From positions 93,990-157,989 of the forward strand of contig NZ_BMSF01000017.1 of NCBI RefSeq assembly GCF_014649015.1: a stretch of 64,000 nt of DNA, read 5' to 3'. Origin of the DNA: Streptomyces narbonensis. GTDB lineage: Bacteria; Actinomycetota; Actinomycetes; Streptomycetales; Streptomycetaceae. The notes under the pieces were generated by a model, which was given only the letters and a program-made list of their open reading frames with translations, made no database searches and was not told the origin of the DNA. Shown here piece by piece: positions 43,301 through 52,460 of this stretch. The position numbers and the translations under genes are program-made. Position 1 is the stretch's first letter. Each line of letters begins with the position of its first letter.

Positions 43301-44476
43301 TCATACGGCAACTGTCGCCACGGTGCCGTGCCAGTCGAGGCAGACGACCAGGGCGTCGTCCTCCAGCGGGCTGCCGCCGTGGTGGACGGCGAGCTCCCGC
43401 AGCACCGCCTGCGGCACGTGCGTGGGCGGCAGCAGCCGCGTCCCCCGCAGCGCGCGGGCCAGCGCCCGGTCCCCGTAGCTCTCCCCCGCGGGCGAGACGG
43501 CCGCGTACACGCCGTCGCTGCCGAACAGCAGCCGGTCGCCCGGCCGCACCGCGAACCGCTCGGGCACGTACACGGTGTCCTCGAACATGCCGAGGGGCAG
43601 CTGCGCCTCGAAGCCGAGGGGCTCCACCGCCTGCCCCCTCTGTCGCCACAGACGGGGCGATCCGGCGTCCACGGCCTCCACCTCGCCCGTGGCCAGGTCG
43701 AAGCAGAGCAGCAGCACCGACACGAAGGCCTCGCCGCGGTACTGGGCGTACACGGCCTGGTCCGCCAGCGCGGCCTGGTCCGCCAGCGGGAGACCGGCCC
43801 GGCGGGCGTTGCGGAGCGCGTTGATCGCGAGGTTCGTCAGCAGCGCGGCCTCGATGCCCTCCCCCATGCCGTTGGTGACCGTCAGGGTCAGCCGACCGTC
43901 CGAGACCGACCAGTCGTAGTTGTCGCCGAAGATGGCGTAGGCGGGCTCCAGATGGGCGGCGAGGGCGAACTCGGGACGAGCACAGGAACGGCCGGGGAGC
44001 AGCTGCCACTGCATCTCCGCCGCGAGCGTGAGCCGCGTCGCGCGCCGCGCCAGGACGTACAGGTCCGTGTCGCGCTCCGCCACCAGGATCTCGTGGCCGA
44101 GCGCCTCGCAGACCTGGGCGAGCCCCGGCAGCAGCGGCCTGAGGTCGGCCTCCAGGGGCAGCTCGACCGTCAGCACCCCCAGCCGGTCCCCGCGGACGGT
44201 GACGGGCAGGTGGAGCCGGAGCGCCCCCGCCTCCCGGACCACGTGCGGCTCCTGGGCACCGAAGGCGCGTCCCTGGGGACTGTCGTGGATCGGCACCGAC
44301 AGATCGGCACCGGGGACGTGCCCGACGAGCTGGAGCGTCCGCAAACCGTAGTCGGCCAGGCGCAGTTCCACCCGCAGCACCCCGCCGTGCTCCCTCAGGG
44401 CATCCTCGACGACCCCCACGAGCCGGTGCGGAGCCGCCCGGCGGAGCGCCTGCTCGATCTCGGCGATCTCGTGCAC
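43301..44476 (-). CDS. GAF-SpoIIE PP2C phosphatase
   Basis: A 391-residue phosphatase, paralog of 41330-42562. A GAF-like N-terminal sensor (VGVVEDALREHGGVLRVELR, then VTVRGDRLGVLTVELPLEAD) is joined by EMQWQLLPGRSCARPEFALA to the PP2C domain: YDWSVSDGRLTLTVTNGMGEG, LLLCFDLATGEVEAVDAGSP, LGMFEDTVYVPERFAV, LLFGSDGVYAAVS, LEDDALVVCLDWHG. The SDG and DDA aspartates are present, but the first GD(V/I)xGHG aspartate reads TNGMGEG. The start is GTG 44476 with GAGGAAGAGGAGG. It is followed 64 nt upstream by the STAS gene on the same strand. Confidence 0.85.
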   Translation of the reverse strand: MHEIAEIEQALRRAAPHRLVGVVEDALREHGGVLRVELRLADYGLRTLQLVGHVPGADLSVPIHDSPQGRAFGAQEPHVVREAGALRLHLPVTVRGDRLGVLTVELPLEADLRPLLPGLAQVCEALGHEILVAERDTDLYVLARRATRLTLAAEMQWQLLPGRSCARPEFALAAHLEPAYAIFGDNYDWSVSDGRLTLTVTNGMGEGIEAALLTNLAINALRNARRAGLPLADQAALADQAVYAQYRGEAFVSVLLLCFDLATGEVEAVDAGSPRLWRQRGQAVEPLGFEAQLPLGMFEDTVYVPERFAVRPGDRLLFGSDGVYAAVSPAGESYGDRALARALRGTRLLPPTHVPQAVLRELAVHHGGSPLEDDALVVCLDWHGTVATVAV

Positions 44477-44540
44477 GGTCCTCCTCTTCCTCCTCTTCCC
44501 TGAGCCCGGTCCCCGTGCACGGGGACCGGGCCATCCGTCG

Positions 44541-44909
44541 CTATCTCGCGGCCCCGGCAGCGGCCAGCGCGTCCGTCACGCCGGCGTGCGGCGGGGTCAT
44601 CGTCGTCACCCCGGTGATCTCCAGGATGCGGCGCACGGCCGGGGTCGGCGCGGCGAGATACAGGTCGCCGCCGGTCTCCCGGGCCCTGTTGACCGCCCTG
44701 ATCAGGACGTTCAGCCCCGAGGAGTCCATGAAGCCGAGGGCGGACAGGTCGAGCACGAGACGGCGCCGCCCCTGGCCGAACTGTTCCGTCAGGAGGCTCT
44801 CCAGCCGGCCGGCCGTCTCCATGTCCAGCTCACCCTCCACGGCCAGCACCGCCGTGAGGTCGTCGCGGATCTCGACGTCGACGTCCAGGTTCGGTTCTCG
44901 CTCGGACAT
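44541..44909 (-). CDS. STAS-domain anti-sigma factor antagonist
   Basis: A 122-residue RsbV/SpoIIAA-like protein. The core is AVEGELDMETAGRLESLLTE, then LVLDLSALGFMDSSGLNVLI, with the serine of FMDSSG (S63/S64) that the HATPase kinase phosphorylates and the SpoIIE phosphatase dephosphorylates. GDLYLAAPTPAVRRILEITG follows. The ATG at 44909 follows AGCAGGGAAC. It lies 54 nt downstream of the large ANTAR phosphatase gene in the same direction, which makes that enzyme the natural partner. Releasing it would free a sigma factor. Confidence 0.9.
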   Translation of the reverse strand: MSEREPNLDVDVEIRDDLTAVLAVEGELDMETAGRLESLLTEQFGQGRRRLVLDLSALGFMDSSGLNVLIRAVNRARETGGDLYLAAPTPAVRRILEITGVTTMTPPHAGVTDALAAAGAAR

Positions 44910-44962
44910 GTTCCCTGCTTTCCATGGGGGGTCGGGGCCGGTCTTGGAGCGGACGGACGGGG

Positions 44963-47458
44963 TCAGGACACCTGGACACCGACGACGCACGTGTCGTCGT
45001 CCGTGTCCGACTTGCTGCGCGCCAGCAGCTCGTCCAGCAGACGGGCGAGGCTGTCGGACGGCTGCCGGGCGACGGTGAGCAGCTGGGCGACGGAATCGTG
45101 GACGGCGGTGTCCCGTCGCTCGACGAGCCCGTCGGTGTACATCAGCACCGTGTCGCCGGGTTCGAGCCGCAGCTCCGTCTCCTCGTACTCGGCCTCCGCG
45201 AGGGCCCCCAGCAACAGCCCGCGCAGGAGCGGCAGGTCGAGCGCCTCGTCCCCCCGGATCAGAACCGGCGGGAGGTGTCCCGCGCGGGCCCAGCGCAAGG
45301 TGCGGCTCCCGGGGTCGTAGATGCCGCAGACGGCGGTGGCCGTCACCTGGGCGGTGAGGTGGTAGGCGACGCTGTTGAGCCAGGACAGCAGCTGCCCCGG
45401 GCCCGCGCCGGTGACGGCGAGGCCGCGGAGGGCGTTGCGCAGCACCACCATGCCGGTGGCGGCCTCCACGCCGTGGCCGGCGACGTCCCCGACGCACAGG
45501 AGCACCTTCTTGGACGGCAGCACGACCGCGTCGTACCAGTCGCCGCCGACCAGGGACTCGGACTCGGCGGGACGGTAGCGCACGGCGACGTCGAGTCCCG
45601 GCGCGTCGAGCGGCGGCTTGGCCGGCGGCATGATGGCGTGCTGGAGCTGGAGGGTGAGCCGGTTGCGTTCCTCGGCCGCCTCCTCCGTCGCCACCAGCCG
45701 GTCGCGGGTGGCGGTGAGGGCGACCTCGGTCCAGTGCTGCGCCGAGATGTCCTGGTAGGCGCCCCGGACGGCCTGGAGACCGCCGTCGGTGCCCAGGGCG
45801 GGCTCGGCGGTCACCCGGATGTGCCGCGTGACGCCGTCGTGGCGGAGCATGCGGAAGGCGGTGGAGCCCACCCGCCGCTGGTACAGAACCTTCTGGAGGA
45901 AGCGGCGGATGGTGGCGGCGTCGTCGGGGTGGGCGTGGGCGGCGAGGTCGCGCAGGGCGACCGGCGGCTCCGTCGGCCTGCGGCCGAAGAGCTCGTACAG
46001 CTGGCCGTGCCAGGTGATGTCCCCGGCGACCAGATCCTCCTCGAAGGCGCCGACCCGGCCGAGGCGCTGGGCGTGCTGGAGGAGGCTGGCGAGGCGTGCC
46101 GACTCGTCCTCGACACGCCAGATGAGCAGGACGCTCGCGCCGTACCGGCTGATGCTGATGTCGGCGAGCGACGCGAGCGGCACCTGGTCCACCAGGGCCG
46201 TGAGCCGGGCCCGGCGGGCGCGGAACGGCTCCCCCGTGGCGTAGACCCGCTCGATCCGTTCGAAGAGTTCGCTGCCGCCCGCCGTCGCCGGGTACGCCTC
46301 CAGGAGCATGGCCCCGTCGACGGATCCGCGGGGCCGTCCGGCCGGATCCCGGAAGTGGGCGTTGGCGTGCCGGATGCGGAAGTCGACGACCTTCCCCGCC
46401 TCGTCCAGGTGGGGGGTGAGGACGAGTGCGGGGTCGTACAGCCCGTCCGAGAGTTCGGCCAGCGCGGGCGTCCCGTCCCCGCCGGGGACCGGGAAGCCTC
46501 CGGGGACCGGGAACCCCCCGGGGGACGCCTCGGGCAGCGCCTCCAGGGTGTGGGCACAGAGCTCGGCGAGGGCCTCGACCTGGCGCTCCACGGCCTGCGG
46601 CAGGGGGGCCAGAGGCCGGGCCCAGCAGATCTCCAGGACGCCGTGGATGCGGCCGCCGGTGCCGGCGGGGACGACGACCCGGCCGCCGTCGGGATGACGC
46701 GCGCGGCCGATCGAGGGGATGCCCGCGGCCGCCAGGGAGGCGTACCGGACGGTGCGGCGTCCTATGAGCGCCTGGCGGGCCGCGGTGGTCACCCCCGGCG
46801 GCACGTAGTGCCAGCGGGCCGCCTCGTCGGGGCCGAAGCCGGCGTGGCCGCGCAGGCTCAGCGAGGTGTCCGGGCCGGTGGTCCAGATCGCCACGGCGAC
46901 GGCGCCCAGGGGTTCGAGGGCGTGCCGGAGCAGCGACTCGGCGACGGCCTGGGTGTCGCCGGCGCTGAGCGCCGCGCTCTCCGCCGTGCGCAGCCGTACG
47001 GCGACCGAGGCGGCGGGGGCGGTGTCGGCGGGCTCGCCGACGGCCGTCCTCACGAACTCGTCCGCCGCAGCGGCCATCCGGTCCCTGGCCGCCTGGTTGA
47101 TGATGTCCGCGGCCAGCTCCAGCCGGGACAGTCCGGCCCGGTCGGCGAGCTCCGCGAGCTGGCGGGCCGCCTGGGCGGGGCCGCAGCCCAGGCGCTCGAC
47201 GATGACCCCCTTGGCGAGTTCGATCAGGGCGCGGCCCTCGGCTGCCGCGTGCGCGGCGCGCACCTCGCCGCGCAGCCGTTCCACCGTGGCGGCCAGCCGG
47301 CCGTCGGCGGGCGCGGCGGCCGGCTCGCCGTCGGCGGGGTACGGGACGGCGGTGCCAGGGGCCGGGGGCGCGGCGGTGTCGGGGGCCTGGGGCGCGGCGG
47401 TGCCTGCCTCGGGGAGGCCGGCGGACGGGTCTCCGCCCGGGTAGCGGGGGCCACTCAC
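44963..47458 (-). CDS. ANTAR-GAF-PAS-SpoIIE multidomain phosphatase
   Basis: An 831-residue cytoplasmic signalling protein. An Ala/Pro-rich N-terminus precedes an ANTAR-like RNA-binding helix bundle (GRALIELAKGVIVERLGCGP, residues about 72-125). Then come GAF (ALSAGDTQAVAESLLRHALE, about 165-300), PAS (about 330-560), a second PAS with the HAHPDDAATIRRFLQKVLYQ loop, and a C-terminal SpoIIE phosphatase: GGDWYDAVVLPSKK, CVGDVAGHGVEAATG, VLMYTDGLVERRD, SDTDDDTCVVGVQVS. The metal aspartates are intact. The start is GTG 47458 with GAGGAG. It is followed by the STAS gene and preceded, 115 bp upstream, by the hybrid kinase. It may couple light, redox or energy sensing to sigma release. Confidence 0.9.
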   Translation of the reverse strand: MSGPRYPGGDPSAGLPEAGTAAPQAPDTAAPPAPGTAVPYPADGEPAAAPADGRLAATVERLRGEVRAAHAAAEGRALIELAKGVIVERLGCGPAQAARQLAELADRAGLSRLELAADIINQAARDRMAAAADEFVRTAVGEPADTAPAASVAVRLRTAESAALSAGDTQAVAESLLRHALEPLGAVAVAIWTTGPDTSLSLRGHAGFGPDEAARWHYVPPGVTTAARQALIGRRTVRYASLAAAGIPSIGRARHPDGGRVVVPAGTGGRIHGVLEICWARPLAPLPQAVERQVEALAELCAHTLEALPEASPGGFPVPGGFPVPGGDGTPALAELSDGLYDPALVLTPHLDEAGKVVDFRIRHANAHFRDPAGRPRGSVDGAMLLEAYPATAGGSELFERIERVYATGEPFRARRARLTALVDQVPLASLADISISRYGASVLLIWRVEDESARLASLLQHAQRLGRVGAFEEDLVAGDITWHGQLYELFGRRPTEPPVALRDLAAHAHPDDAATIRRFLQKVLYQRRVGSTAFRMLRHDGVTRHIRVTAEPALGTDGGLQAVRGAYQDISAQHWTEVALTATRDRLVATEEAAEERNRLTLQLQHAIMPPAKPPLDAPGLDVAVRYRPAESESLVGGDWYDAVVLPSKKVLLCVGDVAGHGVEAATGMVVLRNALRGLAVTGAGPGQLLSWLNSVAYHLTAQVTATAVCGIYDPGSRTLRWARAGHLPPVLIRGDEALDLPLLRGLLLGALAEAEYEETELRLEPGDTVLMYTDGLVERRDTAVHDSVAQLLTVARQPSDSLARLLDELLARSKSDTDDDTCVVGVQVS

Positions 47459-47573
47459 GTCGGCGACTCCTCGGTCGGGGCGGCCCCGGGGCCGCCGTGC
47501 GGACGGGGCCGGGGTGTGCCGGTCCGGTGCTCCGGGGCCGGGCGGGAAGCGCGGGTCGGTCCCGCGGGGACGG

Positions 47574-50500
47574 TCACGAGGCCGCCCCGCCGTCGAGCCA
47601 ACGGCTGACGCAGGCGATGAGTTCGTCTGCGTCCACGGGCTTGGTGACGTAGTCGCTGGCCCCGGACGCGAGGCTCTTCTCCCGGTCGCCGGGCATGGCC
47701 TTCGCGGTGACGGCGATCACGGGCAGGTCCGCGTACTGCGGCAGCTCCCTGATCCGCGCGGTCGCCGTGTAACCGTCCATCTCCGGCATCATCACGTCCA
47801 TCAGGACGAGGGTGACGGCCGGGTTCGCCAGAAGCGTCTCGATGCCCTTCAGCCCGTTCTCGGCGTGCAGCACGGTGATGCCGTGCAGCTCCAGGATGCC
47901 GCTGAGGGCGTACAGGTTGCGGGCGTCGTCGTCGACGGCGAGGACGGTCCGGCCGCGCAGGGTGGTGTCGATGGCCTGGGGGGCCGGCGCCCAGTGGTCG
48001 CCGCGCACCAGGGGCACGACGTCGCCGGGCTGCTCCGCGGACAGGTGGAGGGCGATCCGCTCGCGCAGCTCGTCGAGGCTGGAGAGGAGTTCCAGCGGGC
48101 GGCGGCGGGCGAGGTCCTGGAGGGCGCCCTCCTCGTCGGCGGGGAGCCGGCGGTTGTTGTGAGCGAGGACGGGCACGGTGCGCAGCGCCTCGTCGCCGTC
48201 CATGGCGCTCAGGAAGCGCAGGGCGTCGCCGTCCGCCATGTCGACGTCGAGCACGACGCAGTGGAACGGCTGGGTGGCGAGCGCGGAGGCGGCCTCCTGG
48301 GGGCCGACGACCGCGATCAGCTCGATGTCCGCCCGGCCCGTGTGCCCGCCGTCGGCGGCGAGTTGGGTGACCGCGTTCTCTGCGACGACGGCGAGGAGCC
48401 CGCGCGGACGCTCCTCGATCACGAGGAGGCGCCGGGGCGCCCGGGCGGCCGGGGCGCCGGGCAGCGCGAGCGCGCCGCCCCGGGCCGGGACGGCGAGTAC
48501 CGCCGAGGCGTCCGCCGGCGGGACGGCGGGGTCGGGCTGCTCGGTGAAGTCGGTGCGGGTGACGGGGAGGTAGAGGGTGAAGGTGCTGCCCTCGCCGGCC
48601 ACGCTCGTGACGGTGAGGGCGCCGCCGAGGAGATGCGCGATCTCGCGGCTGATGGAGAGGCCGAGGCCGGTGCCGCCGTACTTGCGGTTGGTCGTCCCGT
48701 CGGCCTGCTGGAAGGCGCCGAAGATGGCCTCCAGGTTCTCGGGGGCGATGCCGATGCCGGTGTCGGCGACACGGAAGGCGACGACGGGGCCGCCGCGGTG
48801 CACGGACACGGGCAGCTCGCCGTCCGAGGCCGGTTCGATGCGCAGCTCGACGCTGCCGTGCTCGGTGAACTTGACGGCGTTCGACAGCAGGTTGCGCAGC
48901 ACCTGCCGGAGCCGCGTGTCGTCGGTGACGAGGTCGACGGGGACGCCGGCGGCCGTGGCGACCGCGAAGGCGAGGCTCTTCTGCGAGGTGAGGGGGCGGA
49001 AGGTGGCCTCGACGTAGTCGAGGAGCCTGCGCAGGGGCACGCGCTCCGGGTTGAGGTCCATCTTCCCGGCCTCCACCTTGGAGAGGTCGAGGATGTCGTT
49101 GATCAGCTGGAGCAGGTCGGATCCGGCCGAGTGGATGATGCCGGCGTACTCGACCTGCTTGGCCGTGAGGTTGCGGGTGGGGTTCTGGGCCAGCAGTTGG
49201 GCCAGGATCAGCAGGCTGTTGAGCGGGGTGCGCAGTTCGTGGCTCATGTTGGCCAGGAACTCCGACTTGTACGTGGAGGCCAGGGCGAGCTGCTGGGCGC
49301 GGTCCTCCAGCTCCTGCCGGGCCTGCTCGATCTGGAGGTTCTTGGCCTCGATGTCGCGGTTCTGCGTGGCGAGCAGGGCCGCCTTCTCCTCCAGCTCGGC
49401 GTTGGAGCGCTGGAGTTCCTCCTGCCGCACCTGGAGTTCCTCGGTGCGCGAGCGGAGTTCGCCGGCCAGGCGCTGGGACTCGTCCAGGAGTTCGTCGGTG
49501 CGGGCGTTGGCGACGATGGTGCTCAGGTTGACGCCGACGGTCTCCAGGAGCTGTTCCAGGAAGTCCCGGTGCACGGAGGTGAAGGGGCTGAAGGACATCA
49601 GCTCGATGACGCCGAGCACCTGCTCCTCCATGACGACCGGCAGCACCACGAGGCTGCCCCGGGACGTGCTGCCGAGACCCGAGGAGATCGTGACGTAGTC
49701 CGCGGGGACGTTCTCGGCGGCGATGGTGCGGCGGCTGCGGGCGGCCTGGCCGACGAGCGACTCGCCCAGCCGGAAGCGGACCCGGTCCCGGTCGCCGGCG
49801 GGGCGTCCGTAGGAGCCGACGAGGCCCAGCTCGACGCCGTCGGAGCCTTCCTCGGCGAGGTAGAACGCGCCGTACTGGGCGGCCACGAGCGGGGTCAGCT
49901 CGTCCATGACGAGTTCGGCGACTACGGCCAGGTCGCGGTGGCCCTGCATCAGCGCGGACATCCGGGCGAGACTGGACTTGAGCCAGTCCTGCTCCTGGTT
50001 GGCCCGCGTCGTCTCGCGCAGCGAGCCGACCATGGCGTTGATGTTGTCCTTGAGCTCGGCGACCTCGCCCGACGCCTCGACGGTGATCGAGCGGGTGAGG
50101 TCGCCCTCGGCGACGGCGCTCGCGACCTCGGCGATGGCGCGAACCTGGCGGGTGAGGTTGCCCGCCAGCTCGTTGACGTTCTCGGTCAGCCGCTTCCAGG
50201 TACCGGAAACCCCCTCGACCTCGGCCTGGCCGCCGAGCCGGCCCTCGCTGCCGACCTCGCGGGCCACGCGGGTCACCTCGGCCGCGAACGAGGACAGCTG
50301 GTCGACCATCGTGTTGATGGTCGTCTTCAGCTCCAGGATCTCGCCCCGGGCATCCACGTCGATCTTCTTCGACAGGTCGCCGTTGGCGACGGCTGTCGTG
50401 ACCTGGGCGATGTTCCGGACCTGTCCGGTCAGGTTGTTCGCCATGGAGTTGACGTTGTCGGTGAGGTCCTTCCAGGTGCCGGCCACGTTCGGCACCCTGG

Positions 50501-51593
50501 CCTGGCCGCCGAGCCGGCCCTCGGTACCGACCTCGCGGGCCACGCGGGTCACCTCGTCGGCGAAGGCGGACAGGGTGTCCACCATGGTGTTGATGGTGTC
50601 GGCGAGGGCGGCGACCTCGCCCTTGGCCTCCACGGTGATCCGGCGGGAGAGGTCACCGCGGGCCACGGCGGTGGCGACCTGGGCGATCGAGCGCACCTGC
50701 CCGGTGAGGTTGGAGGCCATCACGTTGACGTTGTCGGTCAGGTCCTTCCAGGTGCCCGAGGCGCCCCGGACGGTGGCCTGGCCGCCGAGGTTGCCCTCGG
50801 TACCGACCTCGCGGGCCACGCGGGTCACCTCGTCGGCGAAGGCCGAGAGCTGGTCGACCATCGTGTTGATGGTCGTCTTCAGCTCCAGGATCTCGCCCCG
50901 GGCGTCCACGTCGACCTTCTTCGACAGGTCGCCGCCCGCGACGGCGGTGGCGACGTGGGCGATAGCCCGCACCTGCGCGGTGAGGTTCCCCGCCATCGAG
51001 TTGACGGAGTCGGTCAGGTCACGCCAGGTGCCGGAGACGCCCTTCACGTCGGCCTGTCCCCCGAGGATTCCCTCGGTGCCCACGTCACGGGCCATGCGCG
51101 TGACCTCGTCGGCGAAGGCCGAGAGCTGGTCGACCATCGTGTTGATGGTGTTCTTCAGCTCCAGGATCTCGCCGCGCGCGTCCACGTCGATCTTCTGGGA
51201 GAGGTCGCCCTTGGCGACGGCCGTCGCCACATGGGCGATGTCACGGACCTGGGTGGTGAGGTTGCCGGCCATCGCGTTCACCGAGTCGGTCAGGTCGGCC
51301 CAGGTGCCGGAGACACCGGGCACGGCGGCCTGCCCGCCGAGCGTCCCTTCCGTGCCGACCTCGCGCGCCACCCGCGTCACCTCGGAGGTGAACAGGGACA
51401 GCTGGTCGACCATCCCGTTGAACACCCGGGAGATCTCGCCCATCAGCCCGTCCGCCTCGTCCGGCAGACGGGTGCCGAAGTCGCCGTCCCGCACGGCCGT
51501 GAGCCCGGCCAGCAGCTGACGGAGTTCAGGCTCGTCCACGGCCGGTCCGTGGTGCTCCCGGCCGGAGGAGCCCCTGGTCGTCGTCTCAGACAT
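47574..51593 (-). CDS. Soluble hybrid histidine kinase with six HAMP domains (Nik1-like)
   Basis: A 1339-residue cytosolic sensor kinase without transmembrane helices. Residues 20-70 hold the first HAMP, followed by five near-identical 92-residue HAMP units (71-530). A GAF domain (about 545-700), a coiled coil, HisKA with the phospho-His in FLANMSHELRTPLN (about 786), HATPase_c (NAVKFTEHGSV; DTGIGIAPENLEAIF about 944; GGTGLGLSIS), a degenerate receiver-like domain (about 1060-1150) and a full receiver complete it. The receiver has the acceptor D in VLMDVMMPEMDG (about 1269), VTAK and TKPVD. This layout resembles fungal group III osmosensing kinases (Nik1/Os-1). The ATG at 51593 has GGGGCGGC only. 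It opens the left arm of the island. Confidence 0.93.
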   Translation of the reverse strand: MSETTTRGSSGREHHGPAVDEPELRQLLAGLTAVRDGDFGTRLPDEADGLMGEISRVFNGMVDQLSLFTSEVTRVAREVGTEGTLGGQAAVPGVSGTWADLTDSVNAMAGNLTTQVRDIAHVATAVAKGDLSQKIDVDARGEILELKNTINTMVDQLSAFADEVTRMARDVGTEGILGGQADVKGVSGTWRDLTDSVNSMAGNLTAQVRAIAHVATAVAGGDLSKKVDVDARGEILELKTTINTMVDQLSAFADEVTRVAREVGTEGNLGGQATVRGASGTWKDLTDNVNVMASNLTGQVRSIAQVATAVARGDLSRRITVEAKGEVAALADTINTMVDTLSAFADEVTRVAREVGTEGRLGGQARVPNVAGTWKDLTDNVNSMANNLTGQVRNIAQVTTAVANGDLSKKIDVDARGEILELKTTINTMVDQLSSFAAEVTRVAREVGSEGRLGGQAEVEGVSGTWKRLTENVNELAGNLTRQVRAIAEVASAVAEGDLTRSITVEASGEVAELKDNINAMVGSLRETTRANQEQDWLKSSLARMSALMQGHRDLAVVAELVMDELTPLVAAQYGAFYLAEEGSDGVELGLVGSYGRPAGDRDRVRFRLGESLVGQAARSRRTIAAENVPADYVTISSGLGSTSRGSLVVLPVVMEEQVLGVIELMSFSPFTSVHRDFLEQLLETVGVNLSTIVANARTDELLDESQRLAGELRSRTEELQVRQEELQRSNAELEEKAALLATQNRDIEAKNLQIEQARQELEDRAQQLALASTYKSEFLANMSHELRTPLNSLLILAQLLAQNPTRNLTAKQVEYAGIIHSAGSDLLQLINDILDLSKVEAGKMDLNPERVPLRRLLDYVEATFRPLTSQKSLAFAVATAAGVPVDLVTDDTRLRQVLRNLLSNAVKFTEHGSVELRIEPASDGELPVSVHRGGPVVAFRVADTGIGIAPENLEAIFGAFQQADGTTNRKYGGTGLGLSISREIAHLLGGALTVTSVAGEGSTFTLYLPVTRTDFTEQPDPAVPPADASAVLAVPARGGALALPGAPAARAPRRLLVIEERPRGLLAVVAENAVTQLAADGGHTGRADIELIAVVGPQEAASALATQPFHCVVLDVDMADGDALRFLSAMDGDEALRTVPVLAHNNRRLPADEEGALQDLARRRPLELLSSLDELRERIALHLSAEQPGDVVPLVRGDHWAPAPQAIDTTLRGRTVLAVDDDARNLYALSGILELHGITVLHAENGLKGIETLLANPAVTLVLMDVMMPEMDGYTATARIRELPQYADLPVIAVTAKAMPGDREKSLASGASDYVTKPVDADELIACVSRWLDGGAAS
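50004..51383 (-). repeat. Five tandem 276-bp HAMP-coding repeats
   Basis: Inside the hybrid kinase, five copies of a 92-codon unit (EVTRVAREVGTEGxLGGQ ... GDLSxKIDVDARGEILELK) follow each other without spacer. Both residues and bases are strongly conserved, which makes gain or loss of units by recombination likely. Confidence 0.85.
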
Positions 51594-51803
51594 GCCGCCC
51601 CATCCTCGTTCCCCACCAAGCTTGCGCACACGGACCGTCCGGCCCACGCCGCGCGCCGGACGTCCGCTCCCCCGGGACGGATCCGGCTGCCGCGATCGTT
51701 GCCGTACGGCAATCATGACGACACTACCCCTCCGTGATCGACAAGAGGAGGGCGGTGCCGGGTCATCCGGCCGGAACCCGCCCTCTCCAGCCTCCGGCGG
51801 GGC

Positions 51804-51828
51804 GCATACGACGCCACGACCGGGGTAC
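51804..51828 (+). promoter_or_regulatory. SigB-type promoter of the DUF5133 gene
   Basis: GCAT (51804-51807), 15 nt, GGGTAC (51823-51828), 52 nt before the GTG start at 51881. It matches GNNT-N14-16-GGGTAC/T. Confidence 0.55.
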
Positions 51829-51880
51829 ACGCGGGTCGATCCGGGCGGTCCCCCCGTCCCGACGAAGAGGGGAGCAGTAC

Positions 51881-52108
51881 GTGCTGATGGCCCACCCCGC
51901 GGTCCTGCGCGATCTCATCGAGCAGTACGAGACGCTCAAGGTGCTCCAGGCCGAGAACGGCGGCGCAGAAGTACGGCGGCGCATGGACGACGTCGCGTAC
52001 ACGCTGTGTGTCTCCACCGGTACGCGTGACGTGGACGCGGCGCTGATCGCGGCCCGCCATCGCCTGCCGGGCGCGCGCCCCGAGGACGACTCGGTGCTGA
52101 GCGCCTGA
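51881..52108 (+). CDS. DUF5133 protein
   Basis: A 75-residue protein of the Streptomyces-specific DUF5133 group: MAHPAVLRDLIEQYETLKVL, then QAENGGAEVRRRMDDVAYTL, then CVSTGTRDVDAALIAARHRL, then PGARPEDDSVLSA. The function is unknown. The family commonly sits near stress-regulatory genes. The start is GTG 51881 with AGAGGGGA; an in-frame ATG two codons later is an alternative. A SigB-type promoter lies upstream. It is convergent with the small membrane protein gene, with a shared terminator hairpin between them. Confidence 0.85.
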   Translation: MLMAHPAVLRDLIEQYETLKVLQAENGGAEVRRRMDDVAYTLCVSTGTRDVDAALIAARHRLPGARPEDDSVLSA

Positions 52109-52114
52109 GCACAC

Positions 52115-52156
52115 GACCGAGCCCGGCACACTCCGACGGAGGTGCCGGGCTCGGTC
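52115..52156. terminator. Bidirectional terminator
   Basis: A perfect 15-bp stem GACCGAGCCCGGCAC (52115-52129) with its complement at 52142-52156, loop 12 nt, between the convergent DUF5133 and small membrane protein genes. Confidence 0.8.
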
Positions 52157-52184
52157 ACACCACGGGCGTGTGCCGCGGGGTCGC

Positions 52185-52346
52185 CTACCAGCGGTACCAG
52201 CGGCCCGTGCCGCCCTTCGGCCGGGCCACGAAGCCCAGCAGCCACAGGACGAGCACGATGACGGCTATCCACCAGAGCGCCTTGACGGCGAAGCCGGCAC
52301 CGAAGAGGAGCAGGACGAGCAGCAGTACGAGAAGCAGGGGGACCAT
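52185..52346 (-). CDS. Small hydrophobic membrane protein (Lmo0937/DUF5670-like)
   Basis: A 53-residue membrane protein with two closely packed helices: MVPLLLVLLLVLLLFGAGFA, then VKALWWIAVIVLVLWLLGFV, then ARPKGGTGRWYRW. The ALWWIAVIVLVLWLLGF pattern is the conserved part of the small stress-induced membrane proteins called Lmo0937/DUF5670. The ATG at 52346 follows GGAGGTCGATCCTC. A purine-rich GGAAGG repeat (52376-52399) lies 30 nt upstream. Confidence 0.75.
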   Translation of the reverse strand: MVPLLLVLLLVLLLFGAGFAVKALWWIAVIVLVLWLLGFVARPKGGTGRWYRW

Positions 52347-52460
52347 GAGGATCGACCTCCGTGAGGACGGGGACGGAAGGGGAAGGGGAAGGGGAAGGGG
52401 GCGGCCGGGCGGCGTACACACGCGCACCGGCCTCCTCCAGGGGCGGGAAGCGCCGCCCGC

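Noticed and set aside
47514..51737. 1407-codon plus-strand open frame over the hybrid kinase
   Set aside because: Antisense shadow of the HAMP-repeat gene. Its internal repeats mirror the kinase repeats.
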